A stretch of DNA of 64,000 nt from Lampris incognitus (lineage: Eukaryota; Chordata; Actinopteri; Lampriformes; Lampridae), in assembly GCF_029633865.1 (NCBI RefSeq), contig NC_079215.1:52883985-52947984 (forward strand), given 5' to 3'. Position 1 is the stretch's first letter; each line of letters starts with the position of its first letter. The notes beneath the pieces were generated by a model. It made no database searches. It saw only the letters and a program-made list of their open reading frames with translations, and was not told where the DNA came from. Shown here in pieces: positions 44,306 to 58,200 of the stretch. A program made the position numbers and the translations under genes.

Positions 44306-45021
44306 GTGAGACCGCCGGGGTGCACACTTATCCGGGGCGGTAGTTGCGTTGGCATGCCCGCTGCCGCAGATCCCTGACGGCACTTATCGCCCAGGCGGAT
44401 ATTCCGGCGGTCAGAATAGCGGCGCGCCGCGTAGTGCGGTGGGCTATCTGCGGCACATCTCACGAGCGTGCCACGGTTTCAGGATTGGGGAACGGGGCAG
44501 GCTTAGTCATCGTCTGTTTTGCGGTCTCTCCCCAAATTAGGTTATTCGTTCTTACTTTCTTCTTAACACACTCGTTCTTAGGGGTTTCCGTTCCGTTGTC
44601 CTGGGTGACGTGGACGGTGTTATCCACGATGGTTATAGGGAATTCTACACCTTGTCGGTGTGTACCACAGTATCCGATCACACGTGCTGATACCATGTGA
44701 AAGAATCCAGCTGATGTCCATCACAATGGACTGTGTGGTGATGTAAAGCACAATGTCTAACCAAAACTAGTTTTCAAACAACACTCCATCAAATATTTCA
44801 GACCTCGTTACCGTTGATGTAGACAACAAGAAATGTGTATCACAATACAACAACATCCCAATGTTATCCTGGTACCATACCACCGAAAGACGATAAATGG
44901 TCATATTGAGTCAATGCCCAGCTCTACTTGGCGATAGTTTCTAGCCTGTTTCCTTTTCCTCCCAGTCCTCCAGGCACTCTCCCTCCGTCTTCTCCCATAG
45001 GGTGAGGTGAACTCCGCTGCA

Positions 45022-48000
45022 ATGGAGGTGAGCACCCTTCCTATGGAGCTGTGGAGAGTGATCCTGGCCTACCTTCCTCTTCCTGAACTAGGCCGCTGCT
45101 GCCTGGTGTGCCGTACCTGGAGAGAACTCATTCTCTCGCTGGATAACACACGCTGGAAACAGCTCTGTCTGGGACACGCTGAGTTCCGACACCCCAACTG
45201 GCCCAATCGACCCGACCAGGAGCCCTCTTCGTGGAGGGAGGCCCTGAAGCAGCATGCGCTCGCCAGCCGCACGTGGACTCAGAATGGCTCCGAGGTCCAG
45301 TCCTCCACCTGCCTCCACCTTTTCAGGCGAAGGAAAGACCGTAGAGATTGGCATGTCGGACCTGGGTGTGAGTTTGAGACCCTTTGGGGGGCCCTGGAAG
45401 TTGCAGGTCCGTATGACCGTGTGGTTCTCCACCCAGGGGTGTATGAGGAGCAGGCTGAAGTGTCACTAAAGGTGCCTGTGGAGCTGTACGGGCTGGGTCA
45501 GCTGGGGGAGGTGTCACTGCTGGTATGTATGGAGCAGCAGTGCCCTACGGCTCGGCTGTGTAATCTTGTGTTCATGCCAGCCTGGTTCTCCACTATAGTC
45601 TACAAGGTGAGAGCACATCGTTGTGGTCGTAAGCAGGTCTGAATGTTATTGAAGAAAATCGACATTGTGATATGTACTGCAATATTAAAGAATGAAAAGG
45701 ACTTACATAATTTAATAAGATATATGCCATTTTTAAATTTCATATACCCATCTGCAAAGAACTGACCACTCTAACAATAATTGGGGTGATTTTTTGGGGG
45801 GGGGGTATGGCAGTTGTCCAAGAAGTCATCAAGTAGACTTAATCATATATTATTTGTCAGATACACTACAATATTTTTCTTCAATGGTAGTCATAAAAAA
45901 GCAGACTTTGATAGATTTTGTTTTTTATCAAGCAGAAAGCATTTTAGCCTAACTTAACTGATGGGCCCTATTTGCCATAAACGGCATCCTTTGCAATGTG
46001 ACTATTGCACTCGTGCATATTGCATTGTTGATTCTAAACTGATTTGTTGCTCAGACCTCTTGCTCTAGCTGCTTCTCTCTATAAACGTTTTTTCCGGATG
46101 CTTAGATAATCTTAAAAATAATCTTGGTGGAATTACTTGACACTGTGTGTGCAAAACTACAGCCTATAATTATAGTTCTTCAACTATATCTCAACTTTCA
46201 TCTCTTTTTGGGTATCTCTGTATGACTGCCCTTTTCTCTCTTGTTTTGTTGCTCCAGACGTCATGGGGTCATGTCCAGCTGGATAACTGTAACTTTGAGG
46301 GAGCCCAGCTGCAGGTCAGAGGGCCAGGAACCTGCCAAGCTCGCTTCTGCTCCTTTTCACATGGCAGCTCAGCCCAGTTCCAGGGTGTTGCCCTCAGTTT
46401 ACTAGACAGCTGTGACTTCTCTGGAAGTGACGCAGCATCTGTCACTATTGAGGGGCCCCTGGTGCCAGAGAGGAACTGGGCTTGCAAACACCTGGCTGCC
46501 CTGGCCCGAATGTTCGCATCCTGGGGCTTGCCAGGGAATAGTGGTCCTCCCGGGGGCTGTCAGGCTGGGAAAACTGCCCGACCCCAACCTCCTGGTGCAA
46601 ATGTCACTGTGGAGGACTGGAACAAAAATGAATGGCAAAAGAGGACTCGAATGGACGTATTGCATCAGGACACAGTGATTGAGCACAGCTTGAGTCAGGG
46701 TGAGCACAGTGAAGGAGAGGAGAACCAAAAAGGAGAAATGATGAGCGACATCAGCCCCTCATTTAGCTTAGATTACAAACTTCCTTTTGACAATCATGGC
46801 CTAGCCCACCATTTCAAGCCCCAGCCTGATGGCTCACTGCCCCCAGCCTCCTCTCTTGATCCCCCCTCTGTGACACCTGACCTTCTCTCCCTTCAGCAGG
46901 AGCTAGAGAGGGACCCTGAGGCAAAAATGTTGGCTACATCCATCCAGGGCTGCATCTTCAGGCGGTGCCTCTTCCGCGAGGGGAAAGGTGGTGTGCATGT
47001 GTGTAATTATGGACAGGCTCGACTGGAGGGGAATGTGTTCCGTGGGCTGAATTATGCTGTTCGCTGTATCCAGAATGCCACAGTAAGATAGCATCAAAAT
47101 TACTATTTTCATACAATGCAGAGATGTGTAAAGTCACATGGACAGATCCCATTGCATTTGGATTTGACACTTGCATTCCCTCATAGTTAAGATGTTGATG
47201 GGAGTCAGCAGGTAGTCCATCATATCTTATGTGGTTTGCCTTTGAGTAATGCCTATCAAAACATGGAAATGCACTAATCTAACCAAAAATGTTTCTTTCA
47301 GTGGGCTAGCTGAATGCACATGCACGTACGTTCGTTTTGCCACCATTTTTCATCATCTTATTTATTCATTCGCTCATTCTCTGCAAAATTCAAGATTCTT
47401 AACTGCAACTCACTTCAAATGTGAAAATGTTCAGCCACTGTATTGAATGTTTAAAACTTATCTCTATACCCAGAGAAACTAATGTTTGGGATATCCCAGA
47501 GTCGGTTAAAGTTCAATTTACTATTGTGCCGAGGAAATGTACTTTCTATTTTGATCTGATTTTTCAGCTTCCTCTTCTCTTGCCCCCTTCAGATAGTGAT
47601 GCTGCATAATGAGGTGAGTGAATGCCGTGCATCGGGTGTATTCCTTCGTCTCTCTGCTCAGGGGCTCATTGCGGAAAACAACATCCACTCCAATGGGGAA
47701 GCAGGGCTGGACATACGCAAAGGGGCCAACCCCATCATCCTGGTAACTGCCGCGCCACTATCTCCTAATGTGCATAGAAACTTAACCCACAAAACGAATT
47801 GGCACAATGGATCCTATTCATGTGACTAATTTGATTAAATCTGATTGGACTCTGATGTTGGAGGTTATTGACTTATTGATTTTATAGGAAATGTGCCACA
47901 CGCTTTTTGCTGATGTATGGAGGGCTCACACCTGATGTGAATGATGCTATAACGTTAGGATGATGAGTAGATCTCAAGATGCATGGTTGATTGATTTTTA

Positions 48001-51000
48001 TTTTAGTGTCATACACCATTTTTGGTGCCCAGGCCCCATGGGCTTACAAGACACTAGACATAATGATCACAACAAAGGGGTTACTATAAACATCCAATTA
48101 AAAATATTTTTTTTAAAAACAAAACAATCGACCAACAACAGGCCTATGTCCAACACAGGTCCGTTCTCCACATCGTAATTTCTAGTGGAGATGAACCTTC
48201 TGTATATCGAAAGCAAATGTTAAATCAGCATGTAAATGAAGAACCGTTCCTCTTTTCCATGCTCTTTTGATGTATTGAGCTCCCATGGACATCTTCAGAA
48301 AGCAAAAAATAAAGCCTTTGTCCATCATCAAAGGGAAAGTGAATCACTGGTTTCTTGTTCACTAAACAGCTGCCTCCTCAGGTCGTTATAAAAAGGGCAA
48401 TAAAACAAAAAAATGAACATTTTCAATTGGATTTAAGTAACGCAAGGTTATCATCCTTTCATCCTCGCAGAAATCACTAAGTCTCCCTGTTTCTGTCGCG
48501 AAGGGTTTGAGTATCAGATCTAAACTGGGCACACGCAGACCAAGTTGCAGCTGGATGCAACCGTTTATAGATTGATGGACATATTTCCTGTCATCTGCCC
48601 TTCTCCTTCCACAGTGCAACAGAATACACAGTGGTTTGCGTTCAGGCGTTGTTGTCCTTGGCAATGGGAAGGGCTCCATCCGGAGCAACCAGATCTATAA
48701 CAACAAGGAGGCGGGTGTCTACATTCTCTTCAGTGGAAATCCTGTGGTAAGGTAGGTGAGACCGCCATACCGTAAAATGGACTACATTTATATAGCGTCC
48801 ATATTCCATACTGTACTGAACCATCCAGCAAAGTGTAGCCACTGTTCACAACACTGCTGGTATTCTATAGGTCAACGAGTTTAAAAACCAGAGATTCAAT
48901 TGTTTGCCTCTAAAGTCAAACAACACCCCCCCCCCTCAGAATGCTTCATATCGAAGCCATAGAGCAATTGTGTCGAAGAACTCGTAGTTTTGATATTTGC
49001 TCTCTCCCAGCGCATAAAGTGAGTGTCTCACTTTCTCTCTTAGTGGGAATCACATCTTCCGGGGCCAGGCGGCGGGGATTGCCGTAAATGAAAATGGCAG
49101 AGGGATGATAGTAGGTGTGTAAATGGATGTGTTGTTATCTATTACACACTATCGTCATAGCCATGAGTTAGTGCACACTTTAAGATCTCCCTTTACCAAT
49201 TTGCCACCTATTAAATACAAAAGAGCTAGATGCACTTTTACACCGCAAAATATGCACTCTGCTGCCCCTACTCCAGAGAATGTGATCCGAGAGAACCAGT
49301 GGGGAGGTACAGACATCCGTAGAGGAGGGGATCCTGTCCTGAGAAACAATTACATCTGCCACGGCTACTCAGACGGAGTGGTGGTGGGTGAGAGGGGCCG
49401 TGGACTTATCGAGGGAAACCACATCTACTGTGAGTGATCACATCCTGAATGCTCCATTGAGCTCATGTTCATTACTTTTGTTTCTTTAACTCGTGCCCTT
49501 GGTTCAGTCTCTGCCCTTGATTCGGTCTCTGCCCATGGTCTCTTTATATTTTACCCACACCGAAGTCCTTGCCCTTTTCTGGTTCATTTAGGTAACAATG
49601 GCTGTGGCGTGTGGGTATTGTCCTCCAGCCTACCACAGCTACTGCATAACTACATCACTCACAACCGTATGTATGGGCTGGCCGTGTTCTGCCGGAAGGA
49701 CCCTGAGAATAGAGAGGAGAATCAGGCTGGCCTGGGAGGGGGCGGTGCAGGAGGAGGCGGAGGAGAAAGGAGAGAGGGACGAGGTCAGGAGAACTTGAAT
49801 GAGGAAGGAGAGCTGTTTGCATGGGAGAGTGATCTGGACAGCGAGGACGAGAGATACACCGCCCGGCGGTCCATCAGTGTGGCCCTGGTGGAGAGCAACT
49901 GCATGAGCCACAATGGAGGTAATAAGAGTCTCGGCATCACTTAGTATCAAAGAGACTCTTAAGTTCGAAGAACTTCCCTGATTGCTTTGGTATAGAGAAA
50001 CTTACCACTTTGGACTGTGTTGGGCTTCAACACAGCCCAAAACGGCAATAGTTTCAGCATTCTAAAACCATTACATATCACCCTTTCCAAAAACTGGAAG
50101 CTCCCAAGAACAAACGTGAACCAATACTTTTAAGGTGCAGTTATGTACCTGATATTCCTCATCACATAAATGGCCAGATTCGGATGGCTCCTCGCCGCTG
50201 TTCTTTTTCACTTCATCTTTCTCTTTCCTTCCATATATGTCTAGCAGTAGGTCTGTACGTCAAGAGCAGCGAGCCACTGAACGTCATCGCCAACCTTATA
50301 AACTGTAACCGTGGCACTGGTATCGCCGTGCTACAGAGCAGTCAGCTGACCCGGCTGGTTACAAACTGCATCCTCGATAATACTCGCGATGGTGTCACTG
50401 TGGACAAGGATTGCTGGGTGGAGATCCGTGGTAATGGCATCTACAAAAATGGAGGTCACGGTGTCTGTTTTAATGGGGATGGACAGATTGGGGAGAATGA
50501 TGTGGTTGGTAACCGTGGATACGGGATTCAGGTCTCGGGCAGTGCAGATGTCAAGGTGAGTTGGAGCTTGACATGAACACTTAAAACAAATATCCAGCAA
50601 ATTGACAAAGTTATGACTAACTTCATGACACTACACGTTATATCAGACACCCCGGTTTCTTACCGAAATACTGCTCATTTCAGAATTTTACAAATGTGTT
50701 TTTCTATTATTATTTTGGTGCATTAGGTACTGTGGAACCGTGTCCAACCAGCACGAAGTTGTGGCGTTGCCATTCTAGGACAAGTAAAAGGAGCCATCCA
50801 CGACAACATCCTTTTCCAAGGCCACCCTGGATACACAAAACCACTGCTACACATTGACCCTGGAAATGAGAACTGTTCGCTGCGGAATAACAGCATCCTC
50901 AGACACACTAACAGGTAGCAAACCAACTACCAACATCCACTGCCAGCAGGGTGTCTGCACCCTACCTCGCACTTCTTTTTTCTCTACTTTCACCTGTATA

Positions 51001-51612
51001 AATTCCTTCAACAAAAATACTTCCTGTAGTGAATAAGGCAAACAAAATAAAAAAGTCTCGCATGCTCTTTTGCATGTTGATAAATCTAAGTAGAGAGACC
51101 CACGGTGCTTTTTGACCAGGTACCTAAAAGATGAAAAATATTAGAAAGCAAAATTTTCTGAACCTACTTCGGTAGTTGTGATTTTCTCACACCTGGCTTA
51201 AAATTTCACACCAGACCTTCCTCACCATGCAAGAGAGCCTTTTTTTTTCTTTTTTTCGAAAAGCCCCAACATAGTGTGCCCTCTTTCATGCACAGGTGTG
51301 GCATGCATAGTTGTGTCTCAATAGTGCAGACACTGCAACAGTTCTTAATCTGGCCTTAGTTTTATCCCCATGTGTGTCAAGGTTTATCTAATTCAGCCGT
51401 CTATATTTTTTTCTCCTTCATTTCCCAGCTGTTCACCTGCCCTTCCGTGGGTTCTGGAAAACCCTCCGCCCCGCCCGCTTATTGAACCCCCTTTTGGCGC
51501 CTCCTCTTCTCAATACCCGTCCCGGCTCAACAACTCCATGACCAGCCGGATCAGCGCCGCTGTGGAGAGCGGATGCCACAGCAATGGCAGTATGTTCTGC
51601 TCCATCCTGTAA
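45022..51612 (+). CDS. FBXO10: F-box only protein 10 (10 coding exons)
   Basis: FBXO10 is the substrate receptor of an SCF (SKP1-CUL1-F-box) ubiquitin ligase. Exons: 45022-45606, 46258-47082, 47593-47742, 48615-48751, 49044-49114, 49277-49429, 49592-49918, 50245-50555, 50727-50914, 51429-51612. All have GT-AG borders and compatible phases, giving 976 residues against 956 in human. ATG 45022 begins MEVSTLPMELWRVILAYLPL, the F-box (about residues 5-50). Residues ~430-860 form the parallel beta-helix (PbH1) repeats, with blocks such as GVVVLGNGKGSIRSNQIYNN, VIRENQWGGTDIRRGG and CHGYSDGVVVGERGRGLIEG. The protein ends SMFCSIL, a human-like C-terminus with a Cys four residues from the end (a candidate prenylation CaaX). 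Fish-specific points are a Gly-rich, acidic insert in exon 7 (near residue 680) and a divergent exon 2 linker. The gene is intact and convergent with POLR1E. Confidence 0.97.
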
Positions 51613-51867
51613 ATTATTGCAAAGACTTGGAAATCCCTACCAGTGACTTCACCGAGGGTCAGCATCCGGTCATGCTTGAACCGGTGTTTACATTTGGAGG
51701 AGTTTTTTTAAAGGATTTTCTCAAGAACTTTCCGAAACTATGTCATCCTGTTTGGGTTGAGCCAAGAAATTCCGAGCTGTCACGCACAACATGGAATTAC
51801 CACTGCTGAATCAATTCTACACATCACATTACAGTGGCACAATTTTTGTGAAACTGTAAACACATCC
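51613..51867 (+). other. FBXO10: Probable FBXO10 3' UTR
   Basis: Sequence after the stop codon with no other feature. No AATAAA is evident before the SINE that begins near 51868, so the true transcript end is unknown. Confidence 0.4.
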
Positions 51868-52278
51868 CCCCCCCCCCCCCCAATCGAATTTTTAGCAAAT
51901 TACCCCACTCTTCCGAGCCATCCCGGTCACTGCTCCACCCCCTCTGCCGATCCAGGGAGGGCTGCAGACTACCACGTCTCCTCCAATACATGTGGAGTCG
52001 CCAGCCGCTTCTTTTCACCTGACAGTGAGGAGTTTCGCCAGGGGGGACGTAGTGCATGGGAGGATCGAGCTACCCCCCCCCCAGTTCCCCCTCCTCCCTG
52101 AACAGGTGCCTCGACTGCACTAAGTGCAGTGACCAGGACACATACCCACATCCGGCTTCCCACCCGCAGACACGTGTCTATAGGGACGCCCGCCCAAGCC
52201 GGAGGTAACATGGGGATTCGAACTGGCGATCCCCCCATGTTGGTAGGCAACGGAATAGACCGCTATACGTCCCTGTAA
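51868..52278 (-). mobile_element. tRNA-derived SINE, full length
   Basis: On the minus strand it begins with GGGACGTATAGCGGTCTATT and a box B-like CCAGTTCGAATCCCC. It continues through GGATGTGGGTATGTGTCCTG, CTGGCGAAACTCCTCACTGT and GGATCGGCAGAGGGGGTGGA to a poly-G tail. It is the most complete copy of the family in the window, lying just downstream of FBXO10. Short CTGTAA repeats flank it. Confidence 0.8.
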
Positions 52279-53139
52279 TCTGTTTTTTACAGTCCAGCAC
52301 CCACTTAACCAGTTCACTAAAATATGAAGGACAGAAGACAGAGGACTCAACTCTTCTAAACTCCATAAAGTGGCTGAACTCTTTGGTTTGCTCAGACACC
52401 ATCCAAGCATTTCTGTGGTTCTGCATTCAGATGTCGATCTCTTCACATTTTGTTTACTGCAGCTGTATTCATCACGTGGCTCCAACGTTCAGATTAAGAC
52501 ATCATTCCTGCTGGCTGCAGTAGACTTCCTGTTCAGTAGGCACTGAAGTTCAGCAGTTTAGTGGTCGACTTGATTTGTTAACACCACCAGTTAAGGCATT
52601 GAAGGCACTCCTTGCTCGATTCTTCTAATAACAGAATCCCGAAAGCTTAGGGGTTTTTATAATGTATATGCAAAAAAAAAAAAAAAACACAACCATAACT
52701 TTAGGCCTTTTCTCGACTGGGTTTGTGTGCTTGACATCAAGCAAACTGACCTGGACATGATTGACATTTTTGAAAATGTGAATAGTTTTCCCCTTTTTGA
52801 CCTTATTTTTTATATTTCATATAGAGGGTCAACTGTTATTTTTTCATGTAAGGATCAAGTGCTAGATGTGCATAATCAACAAGCACGAACCCAAAGCCCC
52901 CCCCCCCCAACCCCACATGCATACAAAGACTGACCTGGTAAAAATCCAGCTATAGCTGGAAAAATATTCCTTCTCACATTATACTGAATTATACAATATG
53001 CCGTGTCTACAAACATCAATACGTTTTTCAGTTTGAATGTATTCAATTGTGTAGCGTTTGTTTACATCTTATCACATAGGCGTTTGTATTTTGAATAATG
53101 TGCACACAGCAGTGGTACAAAATTTAACTTGGAAGTTCC
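52279..53139. other. FBXO10-POLR1E intergenic interval
   Basis: No exon or named repeat is seen; there are only A-, T- and C-homopolymer tracts. Confidence 0.5.
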
Positions 53140-53145
53140 TTTATT
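53140..53145 (-). terminator. POLR1E: POLR1E poly(A) signal
   Basis: AATAAA on the minus strand, about 87 bases after the POLR1E stop codon. It is the first such hexamer downstream. Confidence 0.6.
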
Positions 53146-53231
53146 TTTTGTCAAATAAACAGACTTTTTTTTTTCCAGCTTTCAGTATTGTCCTTCCACC
53201 CCACCTCGGTCTTTTCCAACTGTGCTAGCCT

Positions 53232-55250
53232 CTAACGCATTTTCTTCTTCAGCCTCTTGCGTTCCATGTACTGCTCGTATTTGACAAGCGGGAGAATGAG
53301 GGAGGCCCGCCTGTGCCCGTCTGTCAGGACGGCGTCATTAGCTTTTCTGTGGCTGTTCTTGCTTATGGTGAGCCCCATTGCCTTGGCGACCTCAAGCATC
53401 CTGAAGGAAAACACAAAGGCATAGATCACTTACAGTGGCAACTTTCTGCTCTTGTGCCTCATGATCTACACCAGTGTTTCCCAACCCAGTCCTCAAGGAC
53501 CCCCATCCTACAGATTTTCATTATAACCCTGCATAGGTAGCCCTGCTTGTACTAACTCACCAATCATCTCATAGCACTTAATTATGCAAGGTGTGCAAAA
53601 TCTGACATTCATTGCTGATTGACTGAATAATTACAAAGAGGTACCTATTCAGGGTTGCAAAGAAAATCTCCAGGATAGGGGGTCCTTGAGGACTGGGTTG
53701 GGAAACACTGATCTACATGGTTGGAAGATGACTCAAAGCCTTCCTGAATACCAACTACAGGTGAAAATGTTGCAGGTCAAGGTGTCTTGTGTGCATTGTT
53801 TGTTTTATAAAATGGCAGAGGGATGTCAATGTTGCAGCAAGTCGTTTGTCGTGCCTTGAAGTTAATTAACACAATGAACCTTCGCCGCCTTACCTGGGCT
53901 CTGTAATTCCCAGGTCCCGGTGCAGCAACGTTAGGTCAGCAGTCATATGACCCACATGCAGCAGCAGGGCCAGGCCGTGTGATGCTACCTTCGCACACAT
54001 CGATGCTGACACAATATTCAGGAGTCTAGAGTCAAACATGCGGATTGATGTGCATTAATATGCAAGGAAGTGTCAGTTCATCTGGTCAAAAAGCCACATA
54101 TAAGGTGCATCAAAAACATCTAAAGTGAATGTATTGCAGTATGCAGTAAAAGAAAGCAAGCTGAACGTGGAAAAAGTACATAGATTACTGCTAACATACT
54201 TGCCATCGTTGAACATGTCCACTGTGAATGTATTCATCAGTTTGTTTTGGATAACAGGAGGGCAACCATGCTTCTGAAAAACTGAAAAAGTTGACATTGA
54301 CGAAATCACAATGATGGTTTGATACCAAACGACGAGTGGTAAGGAACACGTTTGACAAATGTAATGGTATATTCCTCACATTTACGGGAGATGCGTCTCT
54401 CTTGCACCAGCTTGAGGAGCAGGTAGAGGTAATAGGCACAGCGTACCGTCTTCTCTTTGGCTTTATCGTCACTTGGAAGTATTTCAACCTGCTTCACCAC
54501 ACTCAAACACCTGGAGGAAAGACCAAATAAAAAAAGCTGAGGAAACATCATCAGAGGGAAATGTGCGATGATATAAAATTGTAAACGAGCGTGTGTGGGC
54601 TGTACCCTCCATCATCTCTCATCTTCTGTAGCTCCTTGGGAGTGAGTGCAGCCATCTTGGAACCACCCTCCCCCAAAGCCTCAAACTCCACTGGAGACAG
54701 GACTATGGATACCGATAAGGATAAAGACCCACACGGTATCACAGATCTATGACTCTGAAAAGATGCATAGTCGTCACACCTGTACCATCTGTTCCAGCCA
54801 GACAAATTCTTTCATCTGCCACCTTCAGCAAGTCAAGTCAATTTTATTTGTATAGCCCAATATCACAAATTACAAATGTGCCTCAAGGGGCTTTACAGCA
54901 ACACAACATCCTGTCCTTAGACCCTCACATCGGATAAGGAACAGCTCCCTTAAAAAAAAAAACACAAAAAAAAACCTTTAACAGGGAGAAAAAATAGGAA
55001 GAAACCTCAGGGAGAGCAAAAGAGGAGGGATCTCTCTTTCAAGACGGACAACGTGCAATGGATGTTGTGATTACACAATTTACAGAATACAACACTGAAA
55101 GAGTATAACAGAATTATGATGGAATTACAAAATTTATGAAGAATATGATATGCAGGATGCCAAGCAGTGTCTAGATGCCACCGGAACAGCCCAGGACCCA
55201 AGTCACGCAACCAGCATCACCATATTTTTTTTTAAAAAGCAAGCATATGT

Positions 55251-55295
<45 letters not shown>

Positions 55296-58200
55296 AAGGA
55301 TACGATCATCAAATAGGTACACATCCTCAGGTCTTTCTGCATTTGGATGGCAAGGAGGCAGGTAGACGGCCACATCCTGAGACTGTGTCTGAGCCACCTC
55401 CTGTTGCAAGACTGTCAAAAGCAAGAAGATATGGTATGTAGCAAAAACAGGGGGAATGATGACAAACAGATGGATGGTAAAAAAAAAAACAAGAACAAGT
55501 TCCCACATATAGAAAAAGAAGAAGATGATGAAGAATGAGAAGGCATGAGATGAACAGAATGGAAGAGAAAAAGAAACAAGAAAATCAATACAATGAGAAT
55601 CTTGAGTCAGGTACTGCAGCAGCCAGTGGAGAATATTAGCTCTGACAGGGACAGTTAACAAGGCATCAGTTATGTTTCACTTAACATTGTCCTCCCTGTT
55701 TTTGTTTACCTCTAGCTTACATCTACAAGAGAGGTCGAGGAAAATTAAGTAAGGACTTAACTAATTGCCCCTTGAGGACAAATAAAGGTCTACTGCTACT
55801 ACTACTACTTAAGCCTATTACAATCTAACCCAGGTAACATGAGGATTACCTTCCAGGCCCTTTTGGTCAATCATGTCATTGGCCGTCTTTGAGACCATGT
55901 GATGCAGGGTATCACTTCCCACCTGATTCAGTCTGCGTGAACTCAGCGCTCTTTTTTGCTTAACGGTGCCAAAAGCCTCTATCAGAGAGTCGACCTAAGA
56001 AAAAAAAACTCCATGATACAGTCATACAGAATATACCATTGCAGTATTTGCTATGGTAGCTTGTTTACAGAAATTGATATCTAGAGAATGGTGAATGATT
56101 ATCTGACAGGGAAGCAGATAATGGAAATCCTTACCTTTTGTCTATAGGTCTGACCAACATCCTGAGATGTGTCTGTCTCTGTTTTCTCCCCTGGTAAATT
56201 AAGGTTATAATTCAATTCAATTCAATTTATTGTCATTAAAAACAATGTGCAGGCACATGTTAAAAATGAAATGAGGGCTGTGGCTTCACCAAACAGTGCA
56301 TGACAGACACAGACAAACACAGCAAACACAATATAAGATATACACACATGAAGACCAAAAGCTAAAAATAAGTTAAAAGCGAGCTGGAGTACAAAATATT
56401 TAAAAATATCTACAGACATTCAGTGGGTAGCCAGGTTCAGGTGGGCAACAGCTTGTGGAAAGAAGCTGTATTTGAGCCTGGTAGTGCGGGCTCTGAGGCT
56501 CCTGTAGCGCCTCCCAGAGCGCAGGGGGGGAGAACAGTCCATGGTTGGGGTGGGTGGGATCTCTGCTGATGCTGAGACCCCTTCGAAGGCAGCGTTTGTG
56601 ATAAATGTCTTTTATGGCTGGGAGCTGGGTACCGGTGATATGCTGGGCCGCCTTGACGATCCGCTGCAGAGCTTTCTGGTCTACTGAGGTGCAGCTGCCG
56701 TACCACACTGAGATGCAGCTGGTCAGGATGCTCTCTATGGTGCAGTGGTAGAAGTTGGTGAGAATTCTGGGGGGTAGACGGGCGCTCCTCAGCCTCCTCA
56801 GGAAATGCAGGCGTTGTTGGGCCTTTTTCACAAGGGCCTGGGTGTTTAACGTCCACGAAAGGTCCTCACTGATGTGGACTCCAAGGAATTTAAAGCTGGA
56901 AACAACGCTGCACTTCCACCCCATTGATGTGAATGGGGGAGTGGCTGCAGCTTCTAGACCTCCTGAAGTCCACAATCAGCTCCTTTGTCTTCAGCACATT
57001 AAGGACAAGATTGTTGGTAGTACACCATGATGTGAGGTGCTCAATCTTGTCTCTGTAGGCCGTCTCGTCATTGTTCGTGATACGGCCAATGACTGTGGTG
57101 TCATCTGCAAACTTAACTATAACATTTGAAGGGTGAGTTGGCAGGCAGTCGTGGGTAAAGAGGGAGAAAAGGAGGGGGCTCAGAACACAGCCTTGAGGGG
57201 CACCTGTGCTGAGGGTCAGGGTGGAGGAGGAGTGGTCACCTAACCTAACAGACTGAGGTCTGTTGGTCAGGAAGTCCAGGGTCCAGTTACAGAGGGAGGA
57301 GTTGAGGCCAAGGGAGAGGAGTTTGGTGGTTAGTTTGGCGGGGATGATAGTGTTGAAGGCAGAGCTGTAATCTATAAACAACATCCGGATGTATGTGTTG
57401 TTAAGTTCAAGGTGGGTCAGAGCAATGTGCAGGGCAGTGGCAATGGCATCCTCAGTAGACCTTTTGGGACGGTAGGCGAACTGATGTGGGTCGAATGTGG
57501 GGGGGATAATGTTTTTGATGTGAGCCACAACCAGTCTTTCAAAGCACTTCATGGCAATGGGGGTGAGTGCTATGGGTCGGTAGTCATTCAGACATGTGGA
57601 TGTTGGTTTCTTGGAGACAGGAATGATAGATTGGGACAGTGAGAGGTTAAATACAGGTGTGAAGACCTCGGCCAGCTGGTCGGCACATTCCCGGTAGACC
57701 CAACCCGGTATGCCATCTGGTCCGGCAGCCTTCCGTGTGTTCACTCTGCGCAGTGATTCTCTGACCTCTGCGACTGATAGAGTGAGCACCTGGTTTTCTG
57801 GGTGGCTGGGGATTTTTGTGGCTGGGTCAGTATTGTCCTTGTCGAAGCGGGCATAGAAATGATTTAGCTTGTCTGGCAGGGAGGCATCATGGACAGTGGG
57901 ACCGCGATTAGAGCTTTTGTAGTCTGTGATAGACTGAATGCCTTGCCACATTCGCCGAGGATCAGAGTTATTGTGAAAGTGGTCCTCTATTCGTAGGGAA
58001 TATTTATGTTTGGCTGTTCTGATGCCCTTTTTGAGGTTGGATCTGGCTGCGCTGTAGGCCTCACAGCCGGACCTCACTGGTCATCCAGGGTTTCTGGTTT
58101 GGAAAGGTGCAGACTGATTTTTTTGTTGTGACACTCTCAGTGCAAAAGTTAATGTAGGCTAGTATGGCAGAAGGCTGTTCATTAATGTCTATATGGGAAC

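Noticed and set aside
43584-44327. 247-codon minus-strand open frame upstream of FBXO10
   Set aside because: Composition is that of a CpG island with low-complexity Gly, Arg and Leu runs; it overlaps the tRNA-like LTR remnant and has no recognisable domain.
45007-45021. Upstream non-ATG start for FBXO10
   Set aside because: The frame is open to a GTG at 45007, but ATG 45022 matches the human start (MEAGGLPLELWR-like), so the ATG is used.
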